From Streptomyces beijiangensis (GTDB lineage: Bacteria; Actinomycetota; Actinomycetes; Streptomycetales; Streptomycetaceae), in NCBI RefSeq assembly GCF_017315755.1, contig NZ_JAFLRJ010000146.1:1-41755 (forward strand): a stretch of 41,755 nucleotides of DNA, in the 5' to 3' direction. Below are positions 33,304 through 40,683 of this stretch, in pieces. A model generated the notes under the pieces. The model saw only the letters and a program-made list of their open reading frames with translations, had not been told where the DNA came from and did no database searches. Positions within the stretch are counted from its first letter, which is position 1, and each line of letters opens with the position of its first letter. The position numbers and the translations under genes were made by a program.

Positions 33304-33615
33304 TCACCCATGAGGTGTGGACCGGGGTGTGGACCGCAGTTGGCTTGGTGGACGTCGTAGGCGGCCAGGTAGTCCAGGGCTCCGCCGCGTCCGTACTCGT
33401 GGTTGACGCGCATCGCCCTGGCCCGGCGCGGGTGCCAGGGTCGGGTGGCAGCGGCAGCGGGCCTGGATCGAGGTCTTCTCGTCGCTGGAGAGCATGTACT
33501 CGTCCGCACTGAGGGGTTCGCCTCGGTAGGTGCGGGCGTGCAGGTCAAGGACGCGCTGGGGGACGCCGAAGCCGGCTCCTGCCCCCAGTCTTCTCCCCGC
33601 ACCGGGCCACTTCAT
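33304..33615 (-). pseudogene. IS630-family transposase fragment, frameshifted
   Basis: One minus frame gives RVLDLHARTYRGEPLSADEY then SSDEKTSIQARCRCHPTL, which includes the DEK catalytic-Asp motif of IS630/Tc1 transposases. The match then jumps frame near 33425 to ARAMRVNHEYGRGGALDYLA, AAYDVHQA. Both N- and C-terminal parts (second Asp, Glu) are lost. Dead element fragment abutting the TOBE stub. Confidence 0.65.
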
Positions 33616-34071
33616 AAGGGGCCCGAAACACGCTGGGACAGTTGAGGATGTGCACGGCGTCCCATAGCAGGCTCAACGCCCGCTGCCCATAGGCGCCTTG
33701 GGACTGTAGGGCCGAGACGAGCTCCGGCCGCACCGCACAATGGCCGGCGACGGCCCGCCCTGCTCGGAATTGGAGAGAGGACCGGGCATCAGCAAAGCGT
33801 AGCCGCCTGGTTGCGATCCCCTTTGCAGAGTACGTGCCCGACACCTCGCCATCGAGACCGAGCACCGGCGCGCAGGCCCGATCCATCCAGCCAGGCCCTC
33901 CAGTCACACCTGGCCGAAACTACTCAGACCCGCACTCGTACGGGTGACCCCAAGGGGGCATCGTGTTCGGCGGGGCGGTTCCCTCATAGGGTCGGGGCGA
34001 CCGAAGCGCCAACCGGCGCAGGACACCGATCTGGTCCGGAGTGAACCATGACCTGAAGCAGGCCGCGCACC
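33616..34071. other. Intergenic stretch, probable debris plus promoter region
   Basis: A minus-strand frame between about 33650 and 33860 (LVSALQSQGAYGQRALSLLW) looks coding but has no recognised family or start. Near 33989-34001 lies GGTCG-GGG-CGACC, a perfect short palindrome, with TAGGGT overlapping its start, which could form the promoter region of the 34072 gene. Confidence 0.35.
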
Positions 34072-34299
34072 ATGTTTGACGAATTCCGGCAGCACCACTA
34101 CGCAGGCGTATCGGTCCGACACCGTACTACCGGTCAGACCGGTGTGATCAGGGGCCAGTTGGCGTACCGGTCCCGCGAGAGCGGCTCGGTCGTCTCCCAG
34201 AAGGTGTTCGTACGACCGTGCAGTAGTGGGATGGAGTGGTTGGCTACCCCTGCTGACCTGGAGTCCTACCAGGACACCGGGGTGCCGGATGCCGATTGA
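34072..34299 (+). CDS. Small hypothetical protein, 75 aa
   Basis: 75 residues, soluble, no recognised domain; sequence alternates short strands (GVSVRHRTTGQTGVIRGQLA) and ends in an acidic tail ESYQDTGVPDAD. It overlaps the start of the PAS-phosphatase gene by 11 bases, so the two genes are translationally coupled and the small protein may work with that signalling protein. Ribosome site is weak. Could be a small beta-barrel-like adaptor; function unknown. Confidence 0.55.
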   Translation: MFDEFRQHHYAGVSVRHRTTGQTGVIRGQLAYRSRESGSVVSQKVFVRPCSSGMEWLATPADLESYQDTGVPDAD

Positions 34300-35587
34300 C
34301 TCCCCGGGTGACGTCTCGATCGGGCGCCTCCCGCGCCGGGAGCGCCCCGGCTCGCAGGCCGCGCCGCGAAGTCCCGGTGGCCGCACGGTCGCAGAGGACC
34401 GGACCAGCGAACTGGCCCTGTTGGTCGAGACCTGCCAGGACGCAATCATCACCCGCACCGCGCAGGGGATCATCACCTTCTGTAACGCGGCGGCGGAGCG
34501 ACTGTACGGCTATACCGCGCAGGAGATGATCGGTCGCCATGTCTCGATGCTGACCCCGCCCGAACGCAGGGACGAGGTGGCCGGCCTGCAGCACCGGATC
34601 GACCGGGGACAGCGGATCAAGCACCTGGAGACCGTTCGGACGGCCAGCGACGGACGCCTGCTGAACGTCGACGAGAGCGTGTGGCCGATCCGCAACCGGG
34701 CCGGCACTATCACCGGCGCCTACTCGATCGTGCGCGACGTCGCGGACCGCATGCGCGAGGACGCTCTGCGCGCGGGACTCCACCAGGACCAGCGGCACAT
34801 CGCACTGACCCTGCAGAACGCCCTGATGAGAACCCCCTCGGCGATTCCCGGAACCCGCGTCGCGAGCCGCTACCTGCCCTCGACCCGGGGCCACGGGGTG
34901 GGCGGGGACTGGTTCGACCTGGTCCCGCTGGGAGCCGGACGGGTCGGCGTGATCATCGGCGACGTGATGGGACGTGGCCTGGACGCGGCCGTGGTCATGG
35001 GCCAACTGCGCTCCGCCGCCCGGGCCCTGGCCTTGGCAGGGCTGGAACCAAGCGAACTGATGCGGGCCCTGGACGCGTTCACCACCGGCTTGCCCGAGCA
35101 ACTCGTCACCTGCGCCTACCTGCGGCTCGACCCCGCCCGCGGCGAGCTGACGGCCTGCTCGGCCGGCCACCTGCCGATCCTGCTGGTCACACCCGACGGA
35201 AGGGTCGACACACTGCCAGTACCGGTCAGCGTCCCCCTCGGCGTGGGCCAGATCGCGCACCATCAGGTCCTCCTGCCCCTGCCGACCTGCTCGACCCTCG
35301 CGCTCTACACGGATGGCCTGATCGAGACACCGCGCACCGACCTCGACGACCGGCTCCTGCACCTGACCGACACCCTGCGGACCGCCTTCGCCACCACCCG
35401 CGAACTGGAACACGTGGCCGACCGCGTCCTGCAGGCGCTGCTGCCCGACGCCGCCCCCTACGCCGACGACGTCACCCTGCTCCTGATCAGCCAGGCCGAC
35501 ACCCCGGCCGCCAAGGCTGATCAACGGTTGTCGCACCGGGGCCGGAGCGGTCGTGGAGGCCGCGCGACCACTCCCCGCATTTCATGA
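34289..35587 (+). CDS. PAS domain - PP2C-type (SpoIIE/RsbU) phosphatase
   Basis: 432 residues. PAS about 38-150 (LLVETCQDAIITRTAQGIIT, NAAAERLYGYTAQEMIGRHV, AGTITGAYSIVRDVADRM), then a PPM/SpoIIE phosphatase about 165-410 with metal-site motifs GGDWFDLVPLGAGRVGVIIG, DVMGRGLDAAVVM, SAGHLPILLV, LYTDGLIE and the final DDVTLLLI. It dephosphorylates anti-sigma-factor antagonists (STAS proteins) in partner-switching; neither a STAS nor an anti-sigma kinase gene is nearby. ATG 34289 lies inside the end of the preceding gene. Ends with a basic tail (RLSHRGRSGRGGRA). Confidence 0.88.
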   Translation: MPIDSPGDVSIGRLPRRERPGSQAAPRSPGGRTVAEDRTSELALLVETCQDAIITRTAQGIITFCNAAAERLYGYTAQEMIGRHVSMLTPPERRDEVAGLQHRIDRGQRIKHLETVRTASDGRLLNVDESVWPIRNRAGTITGAYSIVRDVADRMREDALRAGLHQDQRHIALTLQNALMRTPSAIPGTRVASRYLPSTRGHGVGGDWFDLVPLGAGRVGVIIGDVMGRGLDAAVVMGQLRSAARALALAGLEPSELMRALDAFTTGLPEQLVTCAYLRLDPARGELTACSAGHLPILLVTPDGRVDTLPVPVSVPLGVGQIAHHQVLLPLPTCSTLALYTDGLIETPRTDLDDRLLHLTDTLRTAFATTRELEHVADRVLQALLPDAAPYADDVTLLLISQADTPAAKADQRLSHRGRSGRGGRATTPRIS

Positions 35588-35740
35588 AGGGCACGGGAAT
35601 CCATCCCATACCGCAGGTTCTCGCGGACTCCACCGGCACCAGATCGCGGTCCGATCCTGGAGCTCGACCGACAGCCGATGGAAACGCGTGCATGTTCGCA
35701 AGTAGGTCTGGTCTGCGAGGGACGTGCGCTCCTTGACCAT
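35582..35740 (-). CDS. Possible small protein, 52 aa
   Basis: Minus-strand frame from ATG 35740 with an excellent ribosome site (AAGGAG six bases upstream): MVKERTSLADQTYLRTCTRF and an aromatic-rich end ending in DGFPCPS. It runs 6 bp into the convergent phosphatase gene end. No family recognised. The ribosome site is the main support. Confidence 0.3.
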   Translation of the reverse strand: MVKERTSLADQTYLRTCTRFHRLSVELQDRTAIWCRWSPREPAVWDGFPCPS

Positions 35741-36167
35741 GGAATTCTCCTTGCCCGCGCTTGCCGAACTGTCCGTCGGGACCTTATGAGCGCACAAGTC
35801 GCCAACTCGGCACACCGCGCGTGGAGGCTCCAGGCGTAGGCGTGCATTGTTCCTTTCGGCGCAAGAAGGGGTCTCTTGCGCCGTTGCCGGGGGGAGCAGA
35901 CGGGGAGGTCTCCTGGTGTCGTCTCCGGGGCGGATGCCGGGTTTCCGCTTCCAGGCGGAGGCCCCCAATTTTTGGTTCCATGGCGGCGCCGGCTTCGTCT
36001 GTCGTCATGTTGCAGTCACGGTGCTGCCGCTTCAGGCGGGTGCTCCCCGTTTGGCATTGCGGCGCGCAACCGATCAAGGGGGCGCTCGTTGTGATCTTGT
36101 GGGCGCTGGATGCGCCCTGCCGGAACACTGCCCGGCGATGTGCGTTAGCCGAAGAGGGTTGCTGGTC
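35741..36167. other. Intergenic region upstream of GNAT-ThiF locus
   Basis: About 430 bp, AT-richer in places than the surroundings. It holds TTGCG-GCG-CGCAA (36057-36069), a short perfect palindrome about 100 bp before the GNAT start, a possible operator. No gene called. Confidence 0.35.
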
Positions 36168-36413
36168 ATGAAGAGCGTTCCGATGACTCAGGGCGTGCCG
36201 TGGCACGTGTCCGCGTTCCGCCTCGGGGGTGCGGAGTCGGCTGAGGCAGAGCTGGTCGGCAGGGTTCGTGAGCTGAGGGCGAGGATCCTGTTCGACCGTG
36301 GTCGTCGTCCCGGCTTCCGGACGTCCGACGGCGGGTACGCCGACGATCAGGACCTGGACTTCGGCGCCTGGCACTTCATCGGGAGGCGGGAGGCCCGCCG
36401 CTGGGGTACGTGA
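36168..36413 (+). CDS. N-terminal half of GNAT/LuxI-fold acyltransferase (likely frameshifted from 36410-38368)
   Basis: 81 residues: VRELRARILFDRGRRPGFRT, then DDQDLDFGAWHFIGRREA. The order R-x-R-x-x-[VI]-F, an acidic D-Q-D-[LF]-D, then W-H-F-[IV] is the N-terminal half of LuxI-type/GNAT acyl-ACP-dependent N-acyltransferases. The frame ends at TGA 36411-36413, but the alternative frame upstream of that point reads REAGGPPLGYVRLSTPETGE, a perfect continuation of the fold. So a one-base change in the G-rich run 36379-36392 (or a programmed shift) divides one gene. The GTGA overlap could also let the second part start independently. Confidence 0.6.
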   Translation: MKSVPMTQGVPWHVSAFRLGGAESAEAELVGRVRELRARILFDRGRRPGFRTSDGGYADDQDLDFGAWHFIGRREARRWGT

Positions 36414-38368
36414 GGCTGTCCACGCCCGAGACGGGTGAGCTGTTCCAGACCCGGGCCTACCTGGGTGCGGAGCGCTACGAGGAGTGCCTGCGGGAGTACG
36501 GCCTCGGCACTGCGAAAACGTTTGAGCACAGCCGTCTGGTGGTGGAGCACCAGGCGCGCAAGCTGGGCCTGGGGATCCATCTGAACGCCTTCGCCATCGC
36601 GGCCGCACGCTGCCTGGGCGCCAAGGCGATGATCGGGACCTCGGGTACTGCCGACGGGCAGGACCGGTTCCATGAGCGGTTCGGCTTCCGTCCCGTCCCG
36701 GGCACGCGCCGCTACGTCGAGCGGTATACCGAGGACGTGGTGATCATGCTCTATCAATCCGCCCTCCCGGCGGGCGAGTACGCCGGGCTGGTCGAGCACC
36801 TGGAGGACGCCTTCCCGGCCGCCACCGTCTCCGCGGAGCAGGCCGGACTCGACAGTGACCTCAGGGTGGACCGGCCGGAGCGGGAGGGTGCCCGTCCTCC
36901 TGCCGTTGCGCTCAGGGTCGCAGCCAGGCGTGGTGACGCCGCTGCCCGTGAGAGCTGGCAGCCCGTGCTCTTCGACCTGGCGCGCGAGCAGGACCGGCCC
37001 GGTGTGCAGGACCTGCTCGATTCGGGTGAGGTGCGCGAGGTCATGGACACCATCGGGGACCAGCTGAAAGAACTGGTCACCAGCCGTGAGCCCCGGCTGC
37101 GTTCCTCGCCGGAGGCCGTGGAGCGGGCCGTGGCCGAGCAGCTGGGCGGGGCCGGCCGGGACGAGTACGGAACTTGGGCCTGGTACCCGTGGTCGGGACG
37201 ACTGGTGCATCTGCTGCCGCGCGATGAGTTCCGGCTGGTGCGCACCGACCGCAACCGTGGACGGATCGACCGCGCCCAGCAGCGCCGGCTGCTGGGGCGC
37301 CGGGTGGGCATCATCGGCCTCTCGGTCGGCAGCAGTGCCGCCCTGACCTTCGCGATGGAGGGCATCGGGGGATCCTTCAAGCTCGCCGACTTCGATTCCC
37401 TCAGCGTCTCCAACCTGAACCGGCTGCGGGCCGGCGTGCACCATCTCGGCCTGAACAAGTGCGTGCTCGCGGCCCGTCAGATGCTGGAACTCGATCCCTG
37501 GCTGGACATCGAGATCTACCAGGGCGGCCTGACGGACGAGACGATGGAACGGTTCTTCTCCGGTGGTGCCGGTCCCATCGACCTCCTCGTCGAGGAGTGC
37601 GACACCCCGTATGTGAAGCTCGCCGCCCGTGAGCGGGCCCGGGCGCTCGGCATCCCTGTCGTGATGGACGCGAACGACCGGGGCCTGCTCGACGTCGAGC
37701 GGTTCGACCTCGAACCCGACAGGCCCCTCCTGCACGGACTGCTCGGCGGGACCACCTCCGCCGACCTGGCGGACCTCACCCAACAGGAGATGGTCGACGT
37801 CATCCTCACCATGGTCGACCGGGAACGCATCAGCCCGGAACTGACCGCTTCCATCACCCAGATCGGCACCACCCTCAGCAGTTGGCCGCAGCTCGCCTCG
37901 GGCGTGGCGCTCGGCGGGGCACTGACCGCCGAGGCCGGCCGCCGCATCCTGCTCGGCCAGCCCCGCCCGTCCGGACGCTTCTACACCGACCTGGAAGTCC
38001 TCACCGCCGCCGACCGGAACACGCTCGCACCACCCGGCCGCGGGCAACAACTGACTGTCGCCGCGGAGGCAACGTCCTCCCGGCCCCGAGCAAGGAACTC
38101 CCTCATGACCACAGCCACTGACATTCTGACCCGGGTGACCGCCATCGTCGCAGCCGTCGCCGAGCTCCCGGTCGACGGACTCGCGCCCGAGAGCCGACTC
38201 GTCGAGGACCTGGACCTGGACTCGCTCCAGGTCGTGGAGATCGCGGTCCGGGCCGAGGAGCTGTTCCAGGCACCCGTCGACGATTCGCTGCTCGCCGAGC
38301 CGGAGACCACCGTGGCGGGGTGTGCCCGGGCGGTGGAGGAGGCGCTCGTCCAGGCGGTCCGCCCATGA
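36410..38368 (+). CDS. GNAT C-half + Rv1355c-like ThiF/E1 adenylation domain + acyl carrier protein
   Basis: 652 residues from GTG 36410. Residues 1-118: second half of a GNAT acyltransferase (VRLSTPETGELFQ, RLVVEHQARKLGLGIHLNAF, DRFHERFGFRPVPGTRRYVE). About 180-545: a ThiF/UBA E1-type ATP-dependent adenylation domain with ESWQPVLFD, GRLVHLLPRDEFR, nucleotide loop GIIGLSVGSSAALT (300-313), Asp327 and Asp329 in LADFDS, SNLNRLRAGVHHLGLNK (Arg338, Lys350) and VVMDANDRGLLDVERFD, as in the Mycobacterium Rv1355c ('MoeY') family, whose function is unknown. About 566-652: an acyl carrier protein with phosphopantetheine Ser605 in DLDLDSLQVVEI. ACP and KASIII overlap ATGA. The fusion probably activates a carboxylate and joins it to an acyl chain carried by the ACP (inference). 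Confidence 0.75.
   Translation: MRLSTPETGELFQTRAYLGAERYEECLREYGLGTAKTFEHSRLVVEHQARKLGLGIHLNAFAIAAARCLGAKAMIGTSGTADGQDRFHERFGFRPVPGTRRYVERYTEDVVIMLYQSALPAGEYAGLVEHLEDAFPAATVSAEQAGLDSDLRVDRPEREGARPPAVALRVAARRGDAAARESWQPVLFDLAREQDRPGVQDLLDSGEVREVMDTIGDQLKELVTSREPRLRSSPEAVERAVAEQLGGAGRDEYGTWAWYPWSGRLVHLLPRDEFRLVRTDRNRGRIDRAQQRRLLGRRVGIIGLSVGSSAALTFAMEGIGGSFKLADFDSLSVSNLNRLRAGVHHLGLNKCVLAARQMLELDPWLDIEIYQGGLTDETMERFFSGGAGPIDLLVEECDTPYVKLAARERARALGIPVVMDANDRGLLDVERFDLEPDRPLLHGLLGGTTSADLADLTQQEMVDVILTMVDRERISPELTASITQIGTTLSSWPQLASGVALGGALTAEAGRRILLGQPRPSGRFYTDLEVLTAADRNTLAPPGRGQQLTVAAEATSSRPRARNSLMTTATDILTRVTAIVAAVAELPVDGLAPESRLVEDLDLDSLQVVEIAVRAEELFQAPVDDSLLAEPETTVAGCARAVEEALVQAVRP
38105..38368 (+). 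other. Internal start candidate for free-standing acyl carrier protein
   Basis: ATG 38105 is in frame with the ThiF part and has AAGGAA nine bases upstream. The 87 residues behind it form a complete ACP (MTTATDILTRVTAIVAAVAE, DLDLDSLQVVEI with Ser40). The 20 residues before it are Ala/Arg/Ser-rich and linker-like. The ACP may be made alone, as a fusion, or both. Confidence 0.4.
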
Positions 38369-39369
38369 GCGGCCAGGCGCCACCCACCGCATGGGGCATT
38401 CACGGGCTGGGCGTGCACATCCCGGACCGCTGCGTCGGCAACGCGGAGATCGCCGAGCAGTACGGGGTGGAGCCCGCGTGGATCGAGCGCATGACCGGCA
38501 TCACCCAGCGCCACTGTGCGGAGCCCGCTCAGGCCACGTCCGACCTCGCGCTGGCGGCCGCCGAGCAGGCGCTCGCGGATGCCCAGCTGTCCGCCCGGGA
38601 CATCGACGTCATCCTGCTGGCCACGAGTACACCCGACCAGCTCGCGGTCGCCACGGCCTGCCGGGTGCAGCACCAGCTCGGCGCGGACCGGGCCTGGGCC
38701 ACGGATGTCGGCGGAGCATGCGCGGGATTCCTCTACGCCCTGAAGCTGGCCCACGACGTCCTGGCGGCGTCCTGTCCCGGGGGCCGGGCGCTGGTCATCG
38801 GCGCCGAGGTGTTCTCCAAGTTCCAGAACCCCGGCGACCGCTCCACCGGGGTGCTGTTCGCCGACGGCGCCGGCGCGGTCGTCGTGGGTCCGGCGCCCGC
38901 GGGGAGGGGAATCCTCTGCAGCACCCAGGGAACGGACGGTGGACTGGCCGACATCGTCGGGATCCGCGCCGGGGGCAGTGCCCGTCCGGCCAGCGAGCTC
39001 ACTGTCACTGAAGGCGGGCACTACCTGCACATGAACGGGAAAGCCGTCACGGCCTACTTCCACGAGATCTTCCCGCAGGTCGTCGCGAGGCTCACTCAGC
39101 TGTCCGGCCTGAACCTGGATCAGATCGACCTGGTCATCCCGCATCAGGCCAACCCGCGCATGCTCCGCACCCTTGGCGCCGAGCTGGGCATCTCCACGTC
39201 GCAACTCGTGGTCACCGCCGATACGTTCGGCAACACGGGGGCGGCTTCGATCCCCATGGCCCTGCATGCGGCACGGTCCCAAGGGCGGCTCAAGCCGCAG
39301 AGCACCGTCCTGCACGCCGCTGTCGGCGCGGGGATGAGCTGGGCGGGTTCCGTGCAGCGCTGGCTGTGA
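38365..39369 (+). CDS. 3-oxoacyl-ACP synthase III (KASIII/FabH-like)
   Basis: 334 residues. Catalytic triad Cys119 in DVGGACAGFLYAL, His260 in LVIPHQANPRML and Asn290 in TFGNTGAASIPMAL, thus an intact decarboxylating or acyl-transferring KASIII. ATG 38365 overlaps the TGA of the ACP (ATGA), so expression is coupled. It differs in setting from housekeeping fabH, which lies with fabD/acpP/fabF. Here it is paired with its own ACP, an E1-type adenylation domain and a GNAT acyltransferase, so it probably starts or transfers the acyl chain of a specialised metabolite or signal. Confidence 0.9.
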   Translation: MSGQAPPTAWGIHGLGVHIPDRCVGNAEIAEQYGVEPAWIERMTGITQRHCAEPAQATSDLALAAAEQALADAQLSARDIDVILLATSTPDQLAVATACRVQHQLGADRAWATDVGGACAGFLYALKLAHDVLAASCPGGRALVIGAEVFSKFQNPGDRSTGVLFADGAGAVVVGPAPAGRGILCSTQGTDGGLADIVGIRAGGSARPASELTVTEGGHYLHMNGKAVTAYFHEIFPQVVARLTQLSGLNLDQIDLVIPHQANPRMLRTLGAELGISTSQLVVTADTFGNTGAASIPMALHAARSQGRLKPQSTVLHAAVGAGMSWAGSVQRWL

Positions 39370-39442
39370 CCCCGTACTGCCGGCGAGCAGGATCACATGG
39401 GACCTGAGCTTGACTCTGTTGGGGATCTTGGAGTGAGCGAGG

Positions 39443-39730
39443 TCAACTGCCGAGGGTTCGCCAGGACTTCGGCCGGGGGATCTTGTGCTGATCGAGATAG
39501 TCCTGGAAGGCGGTCGGCTGTCGGGGCGTGGGCGCTTCCCCAGTCGGCGGCAGTCCGCTGAGGCGCTCGATGTTGATGGCGATGGCAGTCAAAACGTGCT
39601 GGAGGTGGCCCTTGCTCTGCCCTCGGTGGCGACAGCGGCGCATGCCATGGCCGTGGGCGAACTCGTTGACCGTGCCCTCCACCCCGGAGCGCACCGTGGA
39701 GCGGGTCCTCACGTCGGCGCTGTGCCGCTG
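39443..39730 (-). pseudogene. C-terminal remnant of IS1182-type transposase
   Basis: The minus frame reads RSGVEGTVNEFAHGHGMRRC, YRGQ-like RHRGQSKGHLQHVLTAIAIN, then IERLSGLPP and ends PRPKSWRTLGS. This is the conserved end of a Streptomyces DDE transposase, of IS1182 type as far as I can judge. The first three quarters, with two catalytic residues, are missing; the break at about 39730 adjoins the integrase relic. Confidence 0.65.
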
Positions 39731-39732
39731 AG

Positions 39733-40307
39733 GGACGAATCGGCGACCGTCCTTCGGGGCTACATCGCCACTCTCGAAAGCGAGTGCGCGCCGCGGTACG
39801 CCCGTCAGATTCTCACCTCGCTCTCGAACATCTTCGAAACGGCCATCGACGACAGACGCCTGGTACGCAACCCGATGCGCGCCAAATCAGTGCGCTGGCC
39901 CAAGGCCCCGGACGACCAGCAGGAAGTCAGGACGTCGACTTCCGGCGCGGGGTTATCCGGGTGCGTAGGCAGGTCCGGCTGCTCAGCGGCCGTTTGTACT
40001 TCACCCTGCCCAAAGGCGGGAAGACGCGCATCGTCGACATGCCAGGTCCGGTCGCAGCCGAGCTGGCCGAGTACTTCCTGCAATACCCGGCTGCCGAGGT
40101 CGAACTGCCATGGGGCGGGCCGGAGCGGGAGAAGGGGCAACGCTGGAAGGCGTCCCGCAAGGACGGGTTCCACGTTCTCCGGCATACCTTCGCCTCGACC
40201 ACTACGCCCACTTCATGCCGGAGGCGGGTGGGAAGGGACGCACGGCTATCGACGTCCTACTCGGTCTGGTTCCCGAGTACATGCCGGAGAACCTCGCCGG
40301 CGCCTGA
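39733..40307 (+). pseudogene. Tyrosine recombinase (phage-type integrase) relic with internal deletions
   Basis: Pieces of one Streptomyces integrase occur in order but in different frames: ARQILTSLSNIFETAIDDRR then LVRNPMRAKSVRWPKAPD (core-binding domain); DVDFRRGVIRVRRQVRLLSG, YFTLPKGGKTRIVDMPG; DGFHVLRHTFAS; LDHYAHFMPEAGGKGRTAID ending GLVPEYMPENLAGA. The segments with the first catalytic Arg (before DVDF) and with the third-motif His/Arg region between HTFAS and LDHY are missing. Inactive. Its original terminator hairpin follows directly. Confidence 0.7.
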
Positions 40308-40310
40308 GAG

Positions 40311-40344
40311 AACGGGTGGCACAGCGCACGCTGTGCCACCCGTT
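40311..40344 (+). terminator. Strong hairpin terminator of integrase relic
   Basis: AACGGGTGGCACAGC (40311-40325) and GCTGTGCCACCCGTT (40330-40344) form a perfect 15-bp stem with a 4-base loop, starting 3 bp after the last integrase-like stop codon. The best terminator in the window. Confidence 0.75.
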
Positions 40345-40683
40345 GCGCTGTGCTGGCTTGCTGATGGTCCGTCCCGCCCGAGTTGGCAGTGACGATCTTG
40401 AGGCACACGCGCAGCGAACACATCCGTCCCCGGGGCCGCCGGCGCGAGTCAACAGCTTCGGTGGTCTGTCGCCCGTGGGGAGAGGGCTACTGGTGGTGAC
40501 AATTTGCAGTGGAAGGGGAAGGCGGGGCGAGTCGCCTGTGAAGCGTCAAACGAGTCGTGTCGGTGGCAATGACTGGCTTTCCCCCCATGCCGCGCATTCT
40601 CCCCAGATTCTCCCCAAGGGGTCAAAATGGACCATGAGCAACGTTTGCTTGAGTGAAATTGATCAAGGTCGTCAAGGTCGTCG
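40345..40683. other. Intergenic region with short direct repeats
   Basis: No gene. Contains ATTCTCCCC twice (starting near 40597 and 40608) and CAAGGTCGT twice in tandem (near 40664 and 40673). These may be relics of the integrative element's attachment region, but no tRNA or matching second copy is visible. Confidence 0.4.

Noticed and set aside
33696..33712. TTGGGACT followed by TAGGGCC, resembling a DevR half-site
   Set aside because: The two parts are direct rather than inverted repeats and no intact gene follows, so it is not a box of the type proposed.
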